From NCBI GenBank assembly GCA_903858815.1, contig CAIOKE010000055.1, positions 1 through 34,928 on the forward strand: a stretch of DNA of 34,928 bases, given 5' to 3'. Positions 26,564-34,928 of the stretch are shown in pieces. The notes beneath the pieces were generated by a model that was given only the letters and a program-made list of their open reading frames with translations, ran no database searches and was not told where the DNA came from. The number at the start of each line of letters is the position of its first letter. Positions within the stretch are counted from its first letter, which is position 1. Position numbers and translations under genes: made by a program. This DNA is from an uncultured Planctomycetaceae bacterium (GTDB taxonomy: Bacteria; Planctomycetota; Planctomycetia; Planctomycetales; Planctomycetaceae).

Positions 26564-28639
26564 CTAATGATCTGCTTTCACATGGCGTCCCTGCGAGACC
26601 GCAGGCCGAGGTGCTTCCACGCCCCCCAGAGCTATCCGCACCTGCTGCTCAACCATCGCTCGATATCGCCCACCACTGCTCATCAGCTCGGCATGCGTCC
26701 CCGTCTGCAGTATTCGCCCCGCCTCCACAACACAAATCACATCGGCCGATGCAATCGTACTGAGACGATGAGCAATTACAAAACACGTCCGCCCACGCAT
26801 CAGTCGCCCCAGACTCTGCTGAATCAACTGCTCGCTGTCCGTATCCAGGTTGCTGGTTGCCTCATCAAGAATCAACAACCGAGGATCCGCGAGAATGGCC
26901 CGCGCGATGGCCAGACGCTGACGCTGACCGCCACTCAATCGCACACCCCGCTCGCCGATCACCGTCTGCAGACCAAGCGGCATCCGCTGAATGAATTCGA
27001 GGGCATTCGCGGCTTCGGCGGCATCCAGAATCTGCTGCTCTGTCGCATGCCGACAGCCATACGAAATGTTGGCCGCAATCGTGCCGTCAAACAAAAACAC
27101 GTCCTGCTCAACCACCCCCAGCAGCGAACGATAACTTTCCACATCAAACTGCCGCAGATCCTGATCGTCCAGCAGCACACTCCCCTCCGTGGGGTCGTAG
27201 AACCGAGCCACGAGGTTGCAGAGCGTCGTCTTGCCGGCACCACTGGGTCCCACCAGAGCCACCGTCTGACCCGCTCGCACCCGCAGATTGATATCACTCA
27301 AGGCCGCCTGATCAGTTCCCGGATACAAAAAACGCACGCCCTGAAATGTGATGTCACCACGCACCGCCTGTCGATTCACCCGCAGGGACGATGCTCCGGA
27401 TGGCATCTCCTGAGGCTCAGCCAGCATGTCCAGGACACGATCCAGTCCACTAAGACTGTTCTGGAACTGCGTCGCACTGGTGGCCAGCGCCGCCAGCGGC
27501 TCAAGCAGCATCACCAGATACACCAGAAACATCATCAGATCGCCAGCCGTCATGACCCCCGTCGTCACACGCCAGCCACCATAAAACAACAGACCGGCCG
27601 AAGCAATCGGGATCAGGGCCTCCCAGACAATCTCGACAATTCGCATCCACCACCACGCATAGAGCTCCTGCCGAGCCATCATGTTGTTCTCAAGCGAGAA
27701 CCGCCATGCCTCCCGACGCTGACGACTGAAAGCACGCACAATCCGAATCCCCGCAAATGACTCGGCTGCACCCGCATCAATCTGCTCACGCTGCTTCCGA
27801 ATGGCACGAAACTGCGGCCGAATACTGTTGATCCACGCCCGATGCGTCACAAACACCGTCGGCAACAACACAACCGCACCCAGTAGCAGTGTCCAGTCGA
27901 CCCAAGCGAGCACCGCAAAACTGCCCGCCAGCTGAATCACAGCACGCCACGGATTATACAGCAGGCCAAAAACCAGCTCCCCAACGCTGCCACCATCCTC
28001 ACGCAGAATCGATGCCACACCACCCGAACGCAGCTCCTGCACCCGATGCAATGGCAGCCGAACCGCGTGCTCAAAGACACGCCGACGAATGTCCAGCTGG
28101 ATAATCTTGGAAATTCGAGTGGCGTGCCAGCGGCCCCAGATGTGAATCACAATCTTCAGCAGCGAAATCGCCGTAACCACGAGCACAACAGCACCCAGAA
28201 GCCTGACGGGCGTTCCCAGCAACGAGATCGAACGCAGCGGCAATGGCAGGGGACGCCCATTCAACGCGTAGTCAATGACAAACTTGGTGCCGGCCGGTGG
28301 AATCAGACCCAGCAAGGTCGAAATACTGACCGTCACCAGAGCCAGCACAAGACTGCCACGATAGGGCCGCAACAGTGACAGAAATTCGCGGATCAGCGTG
28401 CCCGAAGACCGCACACGCTCTTTCGCCGAACGCGCTACACCCACGGAATGCACACTGCCACCGGGCAATTGCCGCAGCTTCACCTTCCGCCGATGCTGCG
28501 AAAAACGCTGCCGGCTGCTGACTGACGACGCAGAACCGTTGGCGGTTGCCTGAGCCGCTGCTGAGGAAGACACAGAAACTTCGCCTGCAGGATCAGGGGA
28601 AGACGGTGGGGATGGTACGCTCGGCTGTCTGATGCTCAT
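26564..28639 (-). CDS. ABC exporter, fused transmembrane and ATPase domains
   Basis: A 691-residue half-transporter of the ABCB/MsbA-like exporter type. An unusual Ser/Pro/Arg-rich N-terminal extension of about 80 residues precedes six helices (about 95-390). The nucleotide-binding domain has Walker A GPSGAGKTT (about 464-472), the Q-loop in VVEQD, signature LSGGQRQR, Walker B LLILDEATS and the H-loop in IAHRLST, all intact. It probably works as a homodimer exporting a lipid, peptide or drug; the substrate is unknown. The start ATG (28639) lies inside the end of the preceding HhH gene (47-nt overlap). Frames further upstream cross that gene, and no strong ribosome binding site is seen. Confidence 0.85.
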   Translation of the reverse strand: MSIRQPSVPSPPSSPDPAGEVSVSSSAAAQATANGSASSVSSRQRFSQHRRKVKLRQLPGGSVHSVGVARSAKERVRSSGTLIREFLSLLRPYRGSLVLALVTVSISTLLGLIPPAGTKFVIDYALNGRPLPLPLRSISLLGTPVRLLGAVVLVVTAISLLKIVIHIWGRWHATRISKIIQLDIRRRVFEHAVRLPLHRVQELRSGGVASILREDGGSVGELVFGLLYNPWRAVIQLAGSFAVLAWVDWTLLLGAVVLLPTVFVTHRAWINSIRPQFRAIRKQREQIDAGAAESFAGIRIVRAFSRQRREAWRFSLENNMMARQELYAWWWMRIVEIVWEALIPIASAGLLFYGGWRVTTGVMTAGDLMMFLVYLVMLLEPLAALATSATQFQNSLSGLDRVLDMLAEPQEMPSGASSLRVNRQAVRGDITFQGVRFLYPGTDQAALSDINLRVRAGQTVALVGPSGAGKTTLCNLVARFYDPTEGSVLLDDQDLRQFDVESYRSLLGVVEQDVFLFDGTIAANISYGCRHATEQQILDAAEAANALEFIQRMPLGLQTVIGERGVRLSGGQRQRLAIARAILADPRLLILDEATSNLDTDSEQLIQQSLGRLMRGRTCFVIAHRLSTIASADVICVVEAGRILQTGTHAELMSSGGRYRAMVEQQVRIALGGVEAPRPAVSQGRHVKADH

Positions 28640-29108
28640 GCCGTATTCTAAGCGCTGGACGGATTCGGTCGAGAGTGGCTGGGCCGATTCCGGGAACTCG
28701 CTGCAGATCGTCGATCGTGACAAAAGGACCGTGAACCTGACGGTCCGCGATAATGCGACTGGCCAGGGCAGGCCCCACACCCTCCAGCTGCATCCACTCC
28801 ACCCAACCCGCCTCGTTCACGTCAATCAGAAATCCAGTCTCAGACTGGTGAGCACGAGTCACAACCAGAGGTTCAGGACGCTTGCTGCTGGCCCGGAACC
28901 ACTGCAGCAGCAACAGGCCGCAACTGAGCCCGATCAGTACCCGAAATCCAGGCAGCTCGCGACTTAAAGAACGAATACGCTGTGGACGCTGCTGCCCCTG
29001 CCCCCCAGCCTCACCCGCCAATGCCTGCGCCCCAGCCAATGCTGGCCCACGCCGAGCTTCACCGGACGCAGCCACCGAGACTCGATTGAGATCAAATACC
29101 TGAGACAT
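28593..29108 (-). CDS. ComEA-like helix-hairpin-helix protein with one membrane helix
   Basis: A 171-residue protein. A hydrophilic Ala/Gly/Arg-rich N-terminus (about 55 residues) precedes one transmembrane helix (FRVLIGLSCGLLLLQWF). The C-terminal 70 residues are a double helix-hairpin-helix domain: IDVNEAGWVEWMQLEGVGPALASRI and then LQRVPGIGPATLDRI, separated by the usual FVTIDDL. ComEA-type domains bind double-stranded DNA during uptake, but similar short HhH proteins occur widely and the role here is not proven. ATG 29108 is chosen from a GAGGGG-type ribosome binding site. It heads the minus-strand run of genes to 23031 and overlaps the ABC gene. Confidence 0.75.
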   Translation of the reverse strand: MSQVFDLNRVSVAASGEARRGPALAGAQALAGEAGGQGQQRPQRIRSLSRELPGFRVLIGLSCGLLLLQWFRASSKRPEPLVVTRAHQSETGFLIDVNEAGWVEWMQLEGVGPALASRIIADRQVHGPFVTIDDLQRVPGIGPATLDRIRPALRIRHEHQTAERTIPTVFP

Positions 29109-29521
29109 GATGGGCCACCCCTCACCCTCTGCCACAACAAATCAATCAGATTTGATTATCCCCGCTAGTGGCTGTATTTGTTGCCACCCCACATTCGGCT
29201 CTGATCTTTGAACCGGTTGATCTCCGAATTCCAGATAAAAACGGCACTCAAACTCGCTATTCGGTCAAACGAGGTGCAATCTGACGGCTTGAGGTGTTTT
29301 CGCAACGCCCCGCACCGCCCTGACTGCTCCCTCGGAAAACCCGACGAAAAATCCGCCGCGCGATGAAAAATTCACCAGCACCGAATTCTGCAGCCCGGAA
29401 ATTCCCGACCCTTCTGCGGATTCCAGACGATGGCACCGAATTTGCACCTCCGAATCGGCGAGTGCCGGCACTGCTACTGAACCGGAATCTCCACACCCCG
29501 AAAAACGGATGTCTTCGCTCC
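29109..29521. other. Divergent intergenic region before DUF1559 gene
   Basis: This region separates the minus-strand HhH gene from the plus-strand DUF1559 gene. It includes an inverted repeat at 29140-29157. The DUF1559 frame stays open back to 29363, but that part has no pilin signal or domain. No confident promoter could be assigned. Confidence 0.5.
29140..29157. promoter_or_regulatory. Inverted repeat, candidate operator
   Basis: AATCAA-TCAGAT-TTGATT has perfect 6-bp arms. It lies 32 nt upstream of the HhH gene start and within the divergent region, a place where a regulator could act. No supporting evidence beyond symmetry and position. Confidence 0.3.
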
Positions 29522-30538
29522 ATGAATGCGGCCCGCAATCAAGCTTTCACGCTGATTGAACTGCTGGTGGTTATTGCCATTATCGCGATCCTCGTGGCTT
29601 TGCTGCTGCCAGCCGTCCAGCAGGCCCGCGAATCCGCACGTCGCACGCAGTGTCGGAACCATCTGAAACAGATTGCCCTCGCGATTCACAACTACGAGTC
29701 GACTTTTGGCCAGTTTCCTCCGAGTATGGCGATCAATCCCGCGATCACCTCGAATTCGTCATGGTCCATTCACGGGCGAATCCTGCCGTATCTGGAACAG
29801 GTCAACCTCTACCAGCAAATCGACCTCAGCATGGCATGGGGCAATTTTCCGGTGATCAGCAATTTTCGGGTGCCGATCTATGCCTGTCCTTCGGATCCCA
29901 AATCTGACCGAGCTCGGGACACCGGCACCAACGGAATCTTTCTGCTGCCCACGTGTTATGGCTTCAATTTCGGTACGTGGCTGATCTTCAACCCGACGAC
30001 GCGTCAGGGGGGGGATGGCATCACGTTTCCAAATTCGCGCATTCGCGTTGCCGATATTACCGACGGCACCAGCAACACTCTGCTGGCGTCCGAAGTGCAT
30101 GCGTGGACCGCCTATACTCGTAACGGTGGGCCACCATCGACAGCCATCCCCAACACGGCGGCCGAAGTTGCCACCTATGCGAACTCGGGCCTGCGTGACC
30201 GCATCCTGCCTGGTACAAGGGATGGCACTGGTCACACGGAATGGGCCAACGGGCATTCCCATCACAGCGGATTCACAACCACATTGCCGCCCAACACGAA
30301 TGTGGTGTTTGTGGACAACGGGGTGACCTACAACAACACGGACTATGCATCGCGGCAGGAGGGCAGTTCGCTGACGTCAGTCAGCTATTCCGTACTGACC
30401 TCCCGCAGCTATCACACGGGCAGTGTGAATTCAGCACTCAGTGATGGATCCGTGCGGACTTTCAGTTCATCCATTGATCAGCGAGTCTGGCGGGGTCTGG
30501 GCACGCGTGACAGCGGTGAAGTTCCGGGAGAATTCTGA
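29522..30538 (+). CDS. DUF1559 protein with prepilin-type N-terminal signal
   Basis: A 338-residue secreted protein of the DUF1559 family, present in many copies in planctomycetes. The N-terminus [17 protein letters not shown] is a type IV pilin-like methylation signal with Glu at position +5. The residue before the cleavage site is Ala rather than the usual Gly. A pilin-like helix runs through [12 protein letters not shown], followed by a beta-rich body with H-x-x-H and GSVN and DGSVRTFS near the C-terminus, as in the family. Start ATG 29522 is chosen because it leaves the short basic leader typical of these proteins. Function is unknown; a pseudopilin or surface-filament role is assumed. 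Confidence 0.85.
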   Translation: MNAARNQAFTLIELLVVIAIIAILVALLLPAVQQARESARRTQCRNHLKQIALAIHNYESTFGQFPPSMAINPAITSNSSWSIHGRILPYLEQVNLYQQIDLSMAWGNFPVISNFRVPIYACPSDPKSDRARDTGTNGIFLLPTCYGFNFGTWLIFNPTTRQGGDGITFPNSRIRVADITDGTSNTLLASEVHAWTAYTRNGGPPSTAIPNTAAEVATYANSGLRDRILPGTRDGTGHTEWANGHSHHSGFTTTLPPNTNVVFVDNGVTYNNTDYASRQEGSSLTSVSYSVLTSRSYHTGSVNSALSDGSVRTFSSSIDQRVWRGLGTRDSGEVPGEF

Positions 30539-30670
30539 TTTTCCGGCCCACTGCACCGCATTTCTGCAGAACGCTCGCCCCCGTTGTGGCGAACTCGCGA
30601 TCCACGCCGTACAATTCGGAACCACTGCGACTGACCTGTCTTTGGAAAAGCCTGCCAGGAATTCACTTTC

Positions 30671-31777
30671 ATGCGTCATGCGTTCATCTCCGCTGTCTCC
30701 CTTCGGGGCGCCTGCCTGCTGGGTCTGGCGTATCTGCTTTCCGGGCTGTGTGTGGTCGCAGATGACATCACCGAAATGCAGAAAAAGGCCCTGCAGTTTC
30801 TTGAAGTGACTCAGGATCCAGGTGGTTCGTGGACAACGAATGAGTCTGTGGGAATCACAGGACTTGTGACGTCTGCTCTGGTGCAAAGCGGTCGTGGCCC
30901 TGATGACCCGGTTGTGGCTCGCAGCCTGAAATTCCTTGTCGGGATGCAGCAGCCAACCGGTGGTATCCACGCCCCTGCCAGCCGACATCAGAATTATGAA
31001 ACCTGCATTGCCATGATGGCACTGGCTCAGGCCGGTCGTGATGGCCGATTCGATTCGCAGATCAGCAAGGCTCAGCAGTTTCTGCGTGACCTGCAGTGGG
31101 ATGCCGGTGAGGGTGTGGAAAGCAGTGACGGCGCCTGGGGTGGTGCCGGCTACGACAGCAAACAGCGTCCCGACATGTCCAACACTCAGTTCCTGCTTGA
31201 GGCATTGAAGCAGTCTGGCGTCCCAGCGGACGATCCAGCCATGCAGAAGGCGCTGGTCTTTATCAGCCGCGCACAGAACCTCGAGTCTCCTTACAACACG
31301 ATGCCGTGGGCGGGAAAGATCAACGACGGCGGCTTCATTTATACTCCCGCCAAAGGCGGCGAATCGAAAGCTGGCGTGACCGACAACGGCGGTCACTCGT
31401 CCTACGGCAGCATGACATATGCCGGACTGAAAAGCATGGTGTATGCCGGATTGAAGAAGGATGATCCGCGAGTTGCCGCAGCCACCCAATGGATCCGCAA
31501 AAACTACACGCTGAAAGAGAATCCGGGGATGGGCCAGCAGGGGCTGTTCTACTACTTCCAGACCATGGCCAGGACTCTGCAGGTTCTGGAAGTGAAGAAT
31601 TTTGAGGACTCCGCGGGGAAATCCCATGATTGGCGAGCGGAACTGACCGAACGACTGAAGCAGTTGCAGCAGCCCAACGGCAGCTGGACGAATCCCGCCG
31701 ATCGCTGGTACGAAGGCGATCCCAACCTCGTCACAGCCTACTGCCTGATCGCCATCGCGAATGCTCGACAGAACTGA
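30671..31777 (+). CDS. Secreted prenyltransferase/squalene-oxidase-repeat protein
   Basis: A 368-residue protein with an N-terminal signal peptide (hydrophobic stretch ending near CVVA). Repeats of an alpha/alpha toroid follow, marked by QDPGGSW, QQPTGGIHAP, SDGAWGG and QPNGSWTNP, the QxxxGxW-type pattern shared with squalene cyclases and terpenoid cyclase-like proteins. The catalytic DxDD of true cyclases is not seen, so an enzymatic terpene role is unlikely. CAGGAA lies about 9 nt before the ATG. It begins a likely operon with the SGNH hydrolase (9-nt gap) and DUF309 (4-nt gap). This type of secreted repeat protein is common in planctomycetes and its function is not known. Confidence 0.85.
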   Translation: MRHAFISAVSLRGACLLGLAYLLSGLCVVADDITEMQKKALQFLEVTQDPGGSWTTNESVGITGLVTSALVQSGRGPDDPVVARSLKFLVGMQQPTGGIHAPASRHQNYETCIAMMALAQAGRDGRFDSQISKAQQFLRDLQWDAGEGVESSDGAWGGAGYDSKQRPDMSNTQFLLEALKQSGVPADDPAMQKALVFISRAQNLESPYNTMPWAGKINDGGFIYTPAKGGESKAGVTDNGGHSSYGSMTYAGLKSMVYAGLKKDDPRVAAATQWIRKNYTLKENPGMGQQGLFYYFQTMARTLQVLEVKNFEDSAGKSHDWRAELTERLKQLQQPNGSWTNPADRWYEGDPNLVTAYCLIAIANARQN

Positions 31778-31786
31778 GCCGCAGCG

Positions 31787-32596
31787 ATGTTGAACGTCAA
31801 AGCGGGCGACCTGCAGACGGCCGACAAAGACGACAGCTCACGGCAGATATTGTTATTCGGTGCCAGCAACCTCGTGCTGGGCTGGCCTGCCCTGATCCGC
31901 CAGTTGCAGCAGCAGACTGCACTGCCTCTGCACGTTCATGCGTGCCTTGGAATGGGACGCTCCTATATCCGTCATTCGAAGTGCCTCGTGCGAGTGCTGC
32001 CGGGCATCCTCGAATCAAAGCTCTGGGAACATCTGCCAGCTCGCCCCGCCCAGCCTGCCCTCGTCCTGCTCACAGATGTCGGCAATGACATTGTCTACGG
32101 GTTTCCTCCGCCGCAGATTCAGTCAGCAGTGCGTGAAGTGATCAGCAGAATCAGAGCATGGGATCCGCAGGCGGAAATCGTCCTGACGGCGCTGCCGCTG
32201 AAATGTCTGGATGATCTGTCGCAACTGCGTTTCCAGATTGCCCGTCTGCTGCTGTTCCAGGGCAGTTCGCTGACACTTTCTGATGCTCGACGACTGGCCG
32301 GCCAGCTGCAATCGCTGCTGGCGGAACTGGCAGCCGAAACGGGTGTCACCCTTGCATCCCCCCAACGATCGTGGTACGGCCTTGATCCGATTCACTATCG
32401 TCGGCCCGCTCGCCAGACAGCGTTCCAGAGTTACTTCAGTCATTGGGCATCCGTAGCAAAGCCGTCAACGACTGTGGCGGTCGCCCTGCAACAGCCTCCA
32501 CTGCCCGTCAGTGCGGAAGTTCTGCGCAAAGGGCGGATGATCTGCACACCGCAGCCCGTTTACAGCACTCAGACACTGCAGATTTCCGCATGGTGA
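31787..32596 (+). CDS. SGNH-type hydrolase-like protein
   Basis: A 269-residue protein with SGNH features: LFGASNL with the nucleophile Ser near residue 27, TDVGNDI as Block III, and DPIHYRR as Block V with Asp and His. No signal peptide is visible, so it is probably cytoplasmic. The substrate could be an ester or thioester; nothing visible narrows it. It lies 9 nt after the squalene-repeat gene and 4 nt before DUF309, so it is likely co-transcribed with both. Unlike the SGNH gene at 23031-23892, all catalytic blocks are intact here. Confidence 0.75.
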   Translation: MLNVKAGDLQTADKDDSSRQILLFGASNLVLGWPALIRQLQQQTALPLHVHACLGMGRSYIRHSKCLVRVLPGILESKLWEHLPARPAQPALVLLTDVGNDIVYGFPPPQIQSAVREVISRIRAWDPQAEIVLTALPLKCLDDLSQLRFQIARLLLFQGSSLTLSDARRLAGQLQSLLAELAAETGVTLASPQRSWYGLDPIHYRRPARQTAFQSYFSHWASVAKPSTTVAVALQQPPLPVSAEVLRKGRMICTPQPVYSTQTLQISAW

Positions 32597-32600
32597 CGGC

Positions 32601-32993
32601 ATGAGTGAACCCGGTTTCGACGATCCACGGATCCAGCAGGGACTGGACCTGTTCAATGCCGGTGAGTATTTCGCCTGTCACGATGTTCTTGAGGATTACT
32701 GGGGCGAGCTGACGTGTCCCGAAAAATCCCTGTTCCAGGGGCTGATTCAGGCTGCCGTCGCCTTATTTCATTTCGAAGAAGGAAATCTGGGCGGGGCACT
32801 GCGCATGTACACCTCCAGCCGCATGCGACTGCAGGGATTCAAAGATGGAGTTGCCGGCATTGACGTGAATCGACTGCTGCTGGACATGGAACGCTGCTTT
32901 GCGGAACTTTGCCAGCCACATCAGGGTTACCCGTCACACGTCAGACTGGATCCCCAGCTTGTGCCGCACATCCACCGTGCCACCGCCCATTGA
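32601..32993 (+). CDS. DUF309 family protein
   Basis: A 130-residue small helical protein. FNAGEYFACHDVLEDYWGE, then LFQGLIQAAVALFHF and GNLGGAL, are the conserved segments of DUF309, a family of unknown function whose conserved Glu, His and Asp residues suggest a metal site. It is the third gene of the 30671-32993 unit, with a 4-nt gap to the SGNH gene. Confidence 0.85.
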   Translation: MSEPGFDDPRIQQGLDLFNAGEYFACHDVLEDYWGELTCPEKSLFQGLIQAAVALFHFEEGNLGGALRMYTSSRMRLQGFKDGVAGIDVNRLLLDMERCFAELCQPHQGYPSHVRLDPQLVPHIHRATAH

Positions 32994-33039
32994 AATCCCC
33001 CGAAATCCTTCGAAAACCCTCGTCAAATCCATGGAATTC

Positions 33040-33069
33040 TTGACTGCAGGAAGCCGATTGGGATAGAGT
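33040..33069 (+). promoter_or_regulatory. Candidate sigma-70-type promoter for the second DUF1501 gene
   Basis: TTGACT (33040-33045) and TAGAGT (33064-33069) are separated by 18 nt, matching 5 of 6 and 4 of 6 consensus bases. They lie about 100 nt before the ATG at 33170, in the gap after DUF309. Sequence match only. Confidence 0.4.
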
Positions 33070-33169
33070 TTGCAGACAGATCCTGTGGTTCTGCAGATTC
33101 TGCCCTCCTGATGCCCTGCCTCCCGCCTGCTCACCTGTTCCATCCCAGCGTTCCTGACGGACCCCAGCC

Positions 33170-34552
33170 ATGCTTACCATTTTCGGTCGGTCCTCTGCCA
33201 CAGCCTCGTCAAACACCGGTTTTTGCGATGGAGTCTCGCGACGGAACTTCCTGACCATCGGCGGAATGGCCCTTGGGGGTATTTCCCTCGCAGATGGTCT
33301 GCGTGCTGAGCAGCAGCAGCGCACAGGAAGGTCGCACAAGGCCATCATCAACATCTACCTGCCCGGTGGTCCGCCACATCTTGATATGTGGGACCCGAAG
33401 CCAGAGGCTCCGTCCGAGATTCGTGGTGAATTTTCCGCCATCTCAACCAGCGTACCAGGGATCTTTGTCAGCGAGCTGTTTCCAAAGATGGCCCAACTGA
33501 TGGATCGCTTCGTGCTGGTGCGCTCACTGTCAGACTCAGACGGTGGGCACGACGCGTATCAGTGCATGACGGGTCGTCGAAAAGGCAGTCGTCAACCGCC
33601 GGGTGGCTGGCCATCGGGTGGTGCATGGGTTTCGAAGATGGCGGGGCAGGTGACGCCGGCGATCCCCGCGAATGTGGCCTTAATGTACAACACGGGCAAC
33701 CGCACGTGGGGCGAACCAGGCGGTGGTGGTTTTCTGGGTGTCGCACATGCTCCCTTCAATCTGGTGGGCCGTGAAGCGCGCAGCAAGCCCGAGAACATGA
33801 CGCTCAACGGAATCACGCTTGAAAAGCTGCAGGATCGCACGACCCTGATGCGGTCACTCGATCGATTTCGTCGCGATGCCGATCAGCGCCGACAGATGGA
33901 AAGCCTTGATGTCTACGCAGAACAGGCGATGGGCATCCTGACCACATCCAAACTGGTTGATGCCCTCGACCTGTCGAAGGAAGATCCTCGCATTGTGGCC
34001 CGCTATGGGGCCAGCAGCGAAGTCTTTCAGCGTGACGGGGCTCCGCCGATGATCGAAAACCTGTGTATTGCCCGCCGACTGGTGGAAGCCGGTGCTCGCT
34101 TTGTTTCCCTGAACTTCAGTCGTTGGGACTGGCACGGCGCCGATGGCATGAACTTCCCCAAGTGTCGGGAAGAATGTCCAAGACTCGACCAGGGATTGGC
34201 CGCACTGGTGACCGACCTGCATGAACGCGGGCTTGATCGCGATGTATCAGTTGTCGTCTGGGGTGAATTCGGGCGAACTCCCAAAATCAACAGCAACAAC
34301 AGTCGCGATCACTGGCCACAGGCCAACACCGCGGTCATGTTTGGTGGTGGTATGCGAACCGGACAGGTCATCGGAGCCACCAATCGCTATGGCGAAACCC
34401 CGCAGCTCCGCCCTGTCACCTTCCAGGAAGTCTTTGCAACGCTGTACCACTGTGCCGGGATTGATGCCCAGAACACTCGCATCTTCGACCTTGCCGGAGT
34501 GCCCCAGTATCTGGTGGATCAGGGCAACAAGCCGATGCACGAAGTGATTTAA
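33170..34552 (+). CDS. DUF1501 family protein, Tat-exported (second copy)
   Basis: A 460-residue DUF1501 protein. The twin-arginine signal is SRRNFLTIGG (residues 23-32), followed by a hydrophobic Gly/Ala stretch. Conserved segments are PGGPPHLDMWD, the middle DGGHDAYQ, and GEFGRTPKINSNNSRDHWPQA near the C-terminus, then NRYGE. It is only distantly like the copy at 3966-5369 and carries different spacer regions, so the two are not recent duplicates. No DUF1549/DUF1553 partner is adjacent. It has its own candidate promoter upstream. Confidence 0.9.
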   Translation: MLTIFGRSSATASSNTGFCDGVSRRNFLTIGGMALGGISLADGLRAEQQQRTGRSHKAIINIYLPGGPPHLDMWDPKPEAPSEIRGEFSAISTSVPGIFVSELFPKMAQLMDRFVLVRSLSDSDGGHDAYQCMTGRRKGSRQPPGGWPSGGAWVSKMAGQVTPAIPANVALMYNTGNRTWGEPGGGGFLGVAHAPFNLVGREARSKPENMTLNGITLEKLQDRTTLMRSLDRFRRDADQRRQMESLDVYAEQAMGILTTSKLVDALDLSKEDPRIVARYGASSEVFQRDGAPPMIENLCIARRLVEAGARFVSLNFSRWDWHGADGMNFPKCREECPRLDQGLAALVTDLHERGLDRDVSVVVWGEFGRTPKINSNNSRDHWPQANTAVMFGGGMRTGQVIGATNRYGETPQLRPVTFQEVFATLYHCAGIDAQNTRIFDLAGVPQYLVDQGNKPMHEVI

Positions 34553-34584
34553 GACCGGCTGAATGCAACCGTCGGATAGATGTC

Positions 34585-34601
34585 ACTGCTTGATCAGCAG
34601 T
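34585..34601. terminator. Weak hairpin between converging genes
   Basis: ACTGCT-TGATC-AGCAGT forms a perfect 6-bp stem with a 5-nt loop between the convergent DUF1501 and serine dehydratase genes. No T-tract follows, so intrinsic terminator function is uncertain. Confidence 0.35.
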
Positions 34602-34624
34602 CCGCGCGCTGACTAAACATCCAC

Positions 34625-34928
34625 TCAGCACTCGATGATGTTCACTGCAAGGCCACCACGCGATGTTTCCTTGTACCGAGCATTCATGTCGCGTCCGGTG
34701 TCACGCATGGTGCGAATCACTTTGTCCAGTGACACAAAGTGCTTGCCGTCACCGCGCATCGCCAGCCGCGCTGCGTTGATCGCTTTCACCGCTCCCATCG
34801 CATTCCGCTCAATACACGGGACCTGCACCAGACCACCAATCGGATCACACGTCAGGCCCAGATTGTGCTCCATCCCGATCTCAGCCGCGTTCTCAACCTG
34901 CTGAGGCGTCCCGCCAAGGACCTCGGCC
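34625..34928 (-). CDS. sdaA: L-serine dehydratase, C-terminal part (cut by window edge)
   Basis: The last about 100 residues of an L-serine ammonia-lyase, which converts L-serine to pyruvate and ammonia using an iron-sulfur cluster. Family segments are [28 protein letters not shown] split over the region, with the cluster cysteines in TCDP and VPC, and [19 protein letters not shown]. The protein ends NIIEC, with the C-terminal Cys described in bacterial enzymes of this type. The frame is open to the window edge, so the start lies outside. Confidence 0.9.
   Translation of the reverse strand, partial: AEVLGGTPQQVENAAEIGMEHNLGLTCDPIGGLVQVPCIERNAMGAVKAINAARLAMRGDGKHFVSLDKVIRTMRDTGRDMNARYKETSRGGLAVNIIEC

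Noticed and set aside
26567-27760. 397-codon plus-strand frame
   Set aside because: It is antisense to the ABC transporter with its intact Walker and signature motifs.
30467-31627. 386-codon antisense open frame
   Set aside because: It lies opposite the end of the DUF1559 gene and the squalene-repeat gene and has no recognisable motif.
1-34928. CRISPR arrays, tRNA or rRNA genes, transposases
   Set aside because: No regular repeat-spacer pattern, cloverleaf-like sequence, rRNA segment or transposase motif was found by eye on either strand.

Overview
The window looks like planctomycete chromosome. Marker families are two Tat-exported DUF1501 proteins, a DUF1559 pseudopilin-like protein, a secreted prenyltransferase/squalene-oxidase-repeat protein, large secreted multidomain hydrolases and a VIT/vWA protein. 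By eye the GC content is moderately high (mid-50s %). No rRNA, tRNA, CRISPR array, insertion sequence or phage gene was recognised. All functions are inferred by reading motifs; no database search was run.

Layout. 1-805 holds a 17-nt poly-C tract and no convincing gene. 806-3761 holds two broken plus-strand genes: a metallophosphoesterase with one frameshift, and an HExxH-type putative peptide beta-hydroxylase with a nonsense codon and a frameshift. A DUF1501 gene follows (3966-5369). 9029-5350 is a tight four-gene minus-strand operon: membrane protein, zinc-ribbon membrane protein, an MJ0619/Tes-like radical SAM enzyme and an Lgt-like membrane protein. 12882-9172 encodes a 1236-aa secreted fusion (HExxH metallopeptidase-like, DUF2341, LamG, sialate-O-acetylesterase). 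13123-16545 is a divergent plus-strand operon: flavin amine oxidase-like, DUF155/RMD1-like, DUF1624/HGSNAT-like. 19509-16598 is a minus-strand pair, a VIT/vWA surface protein with a GlyGly-CTERM-like tail and an adjacent rhombosortase-like protease. A gene-free stretch (19510-20464) with REP-like palindromes precedes a secreted FAD oxidoreductase with a golvesin-type C-terminus.

29108-23031 is a long minus-strand run: ComEA-like HhH protein, ABC exporter, class I aminotransferase, EpmA, a small membrane protein and a decayed SGNH hydrolase. 29522-34552 carries a DUF1559 protein, a three-gene unit (squalene-repeat protein, SGNH hydrolase, DUF309) and a second DUF1501 gene. The window ends inside an L-serine dehydratase gene on the minus strand.

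Most interesting: (i) translational coupling of a Tes-like radical SAM enzyme (the family that joins lipid tails into membrane-spanning lipids) to an Lgt-fold protein lacking canonical Lgt catalytic residues, a candidate lipid-modification module; (ii) a rhombosortase-like protease next to its apparent dedicated substrate; (iii) three genes broken by indels, stops or deletion, some in homopolymers, which need to be told apart from sequencing error.
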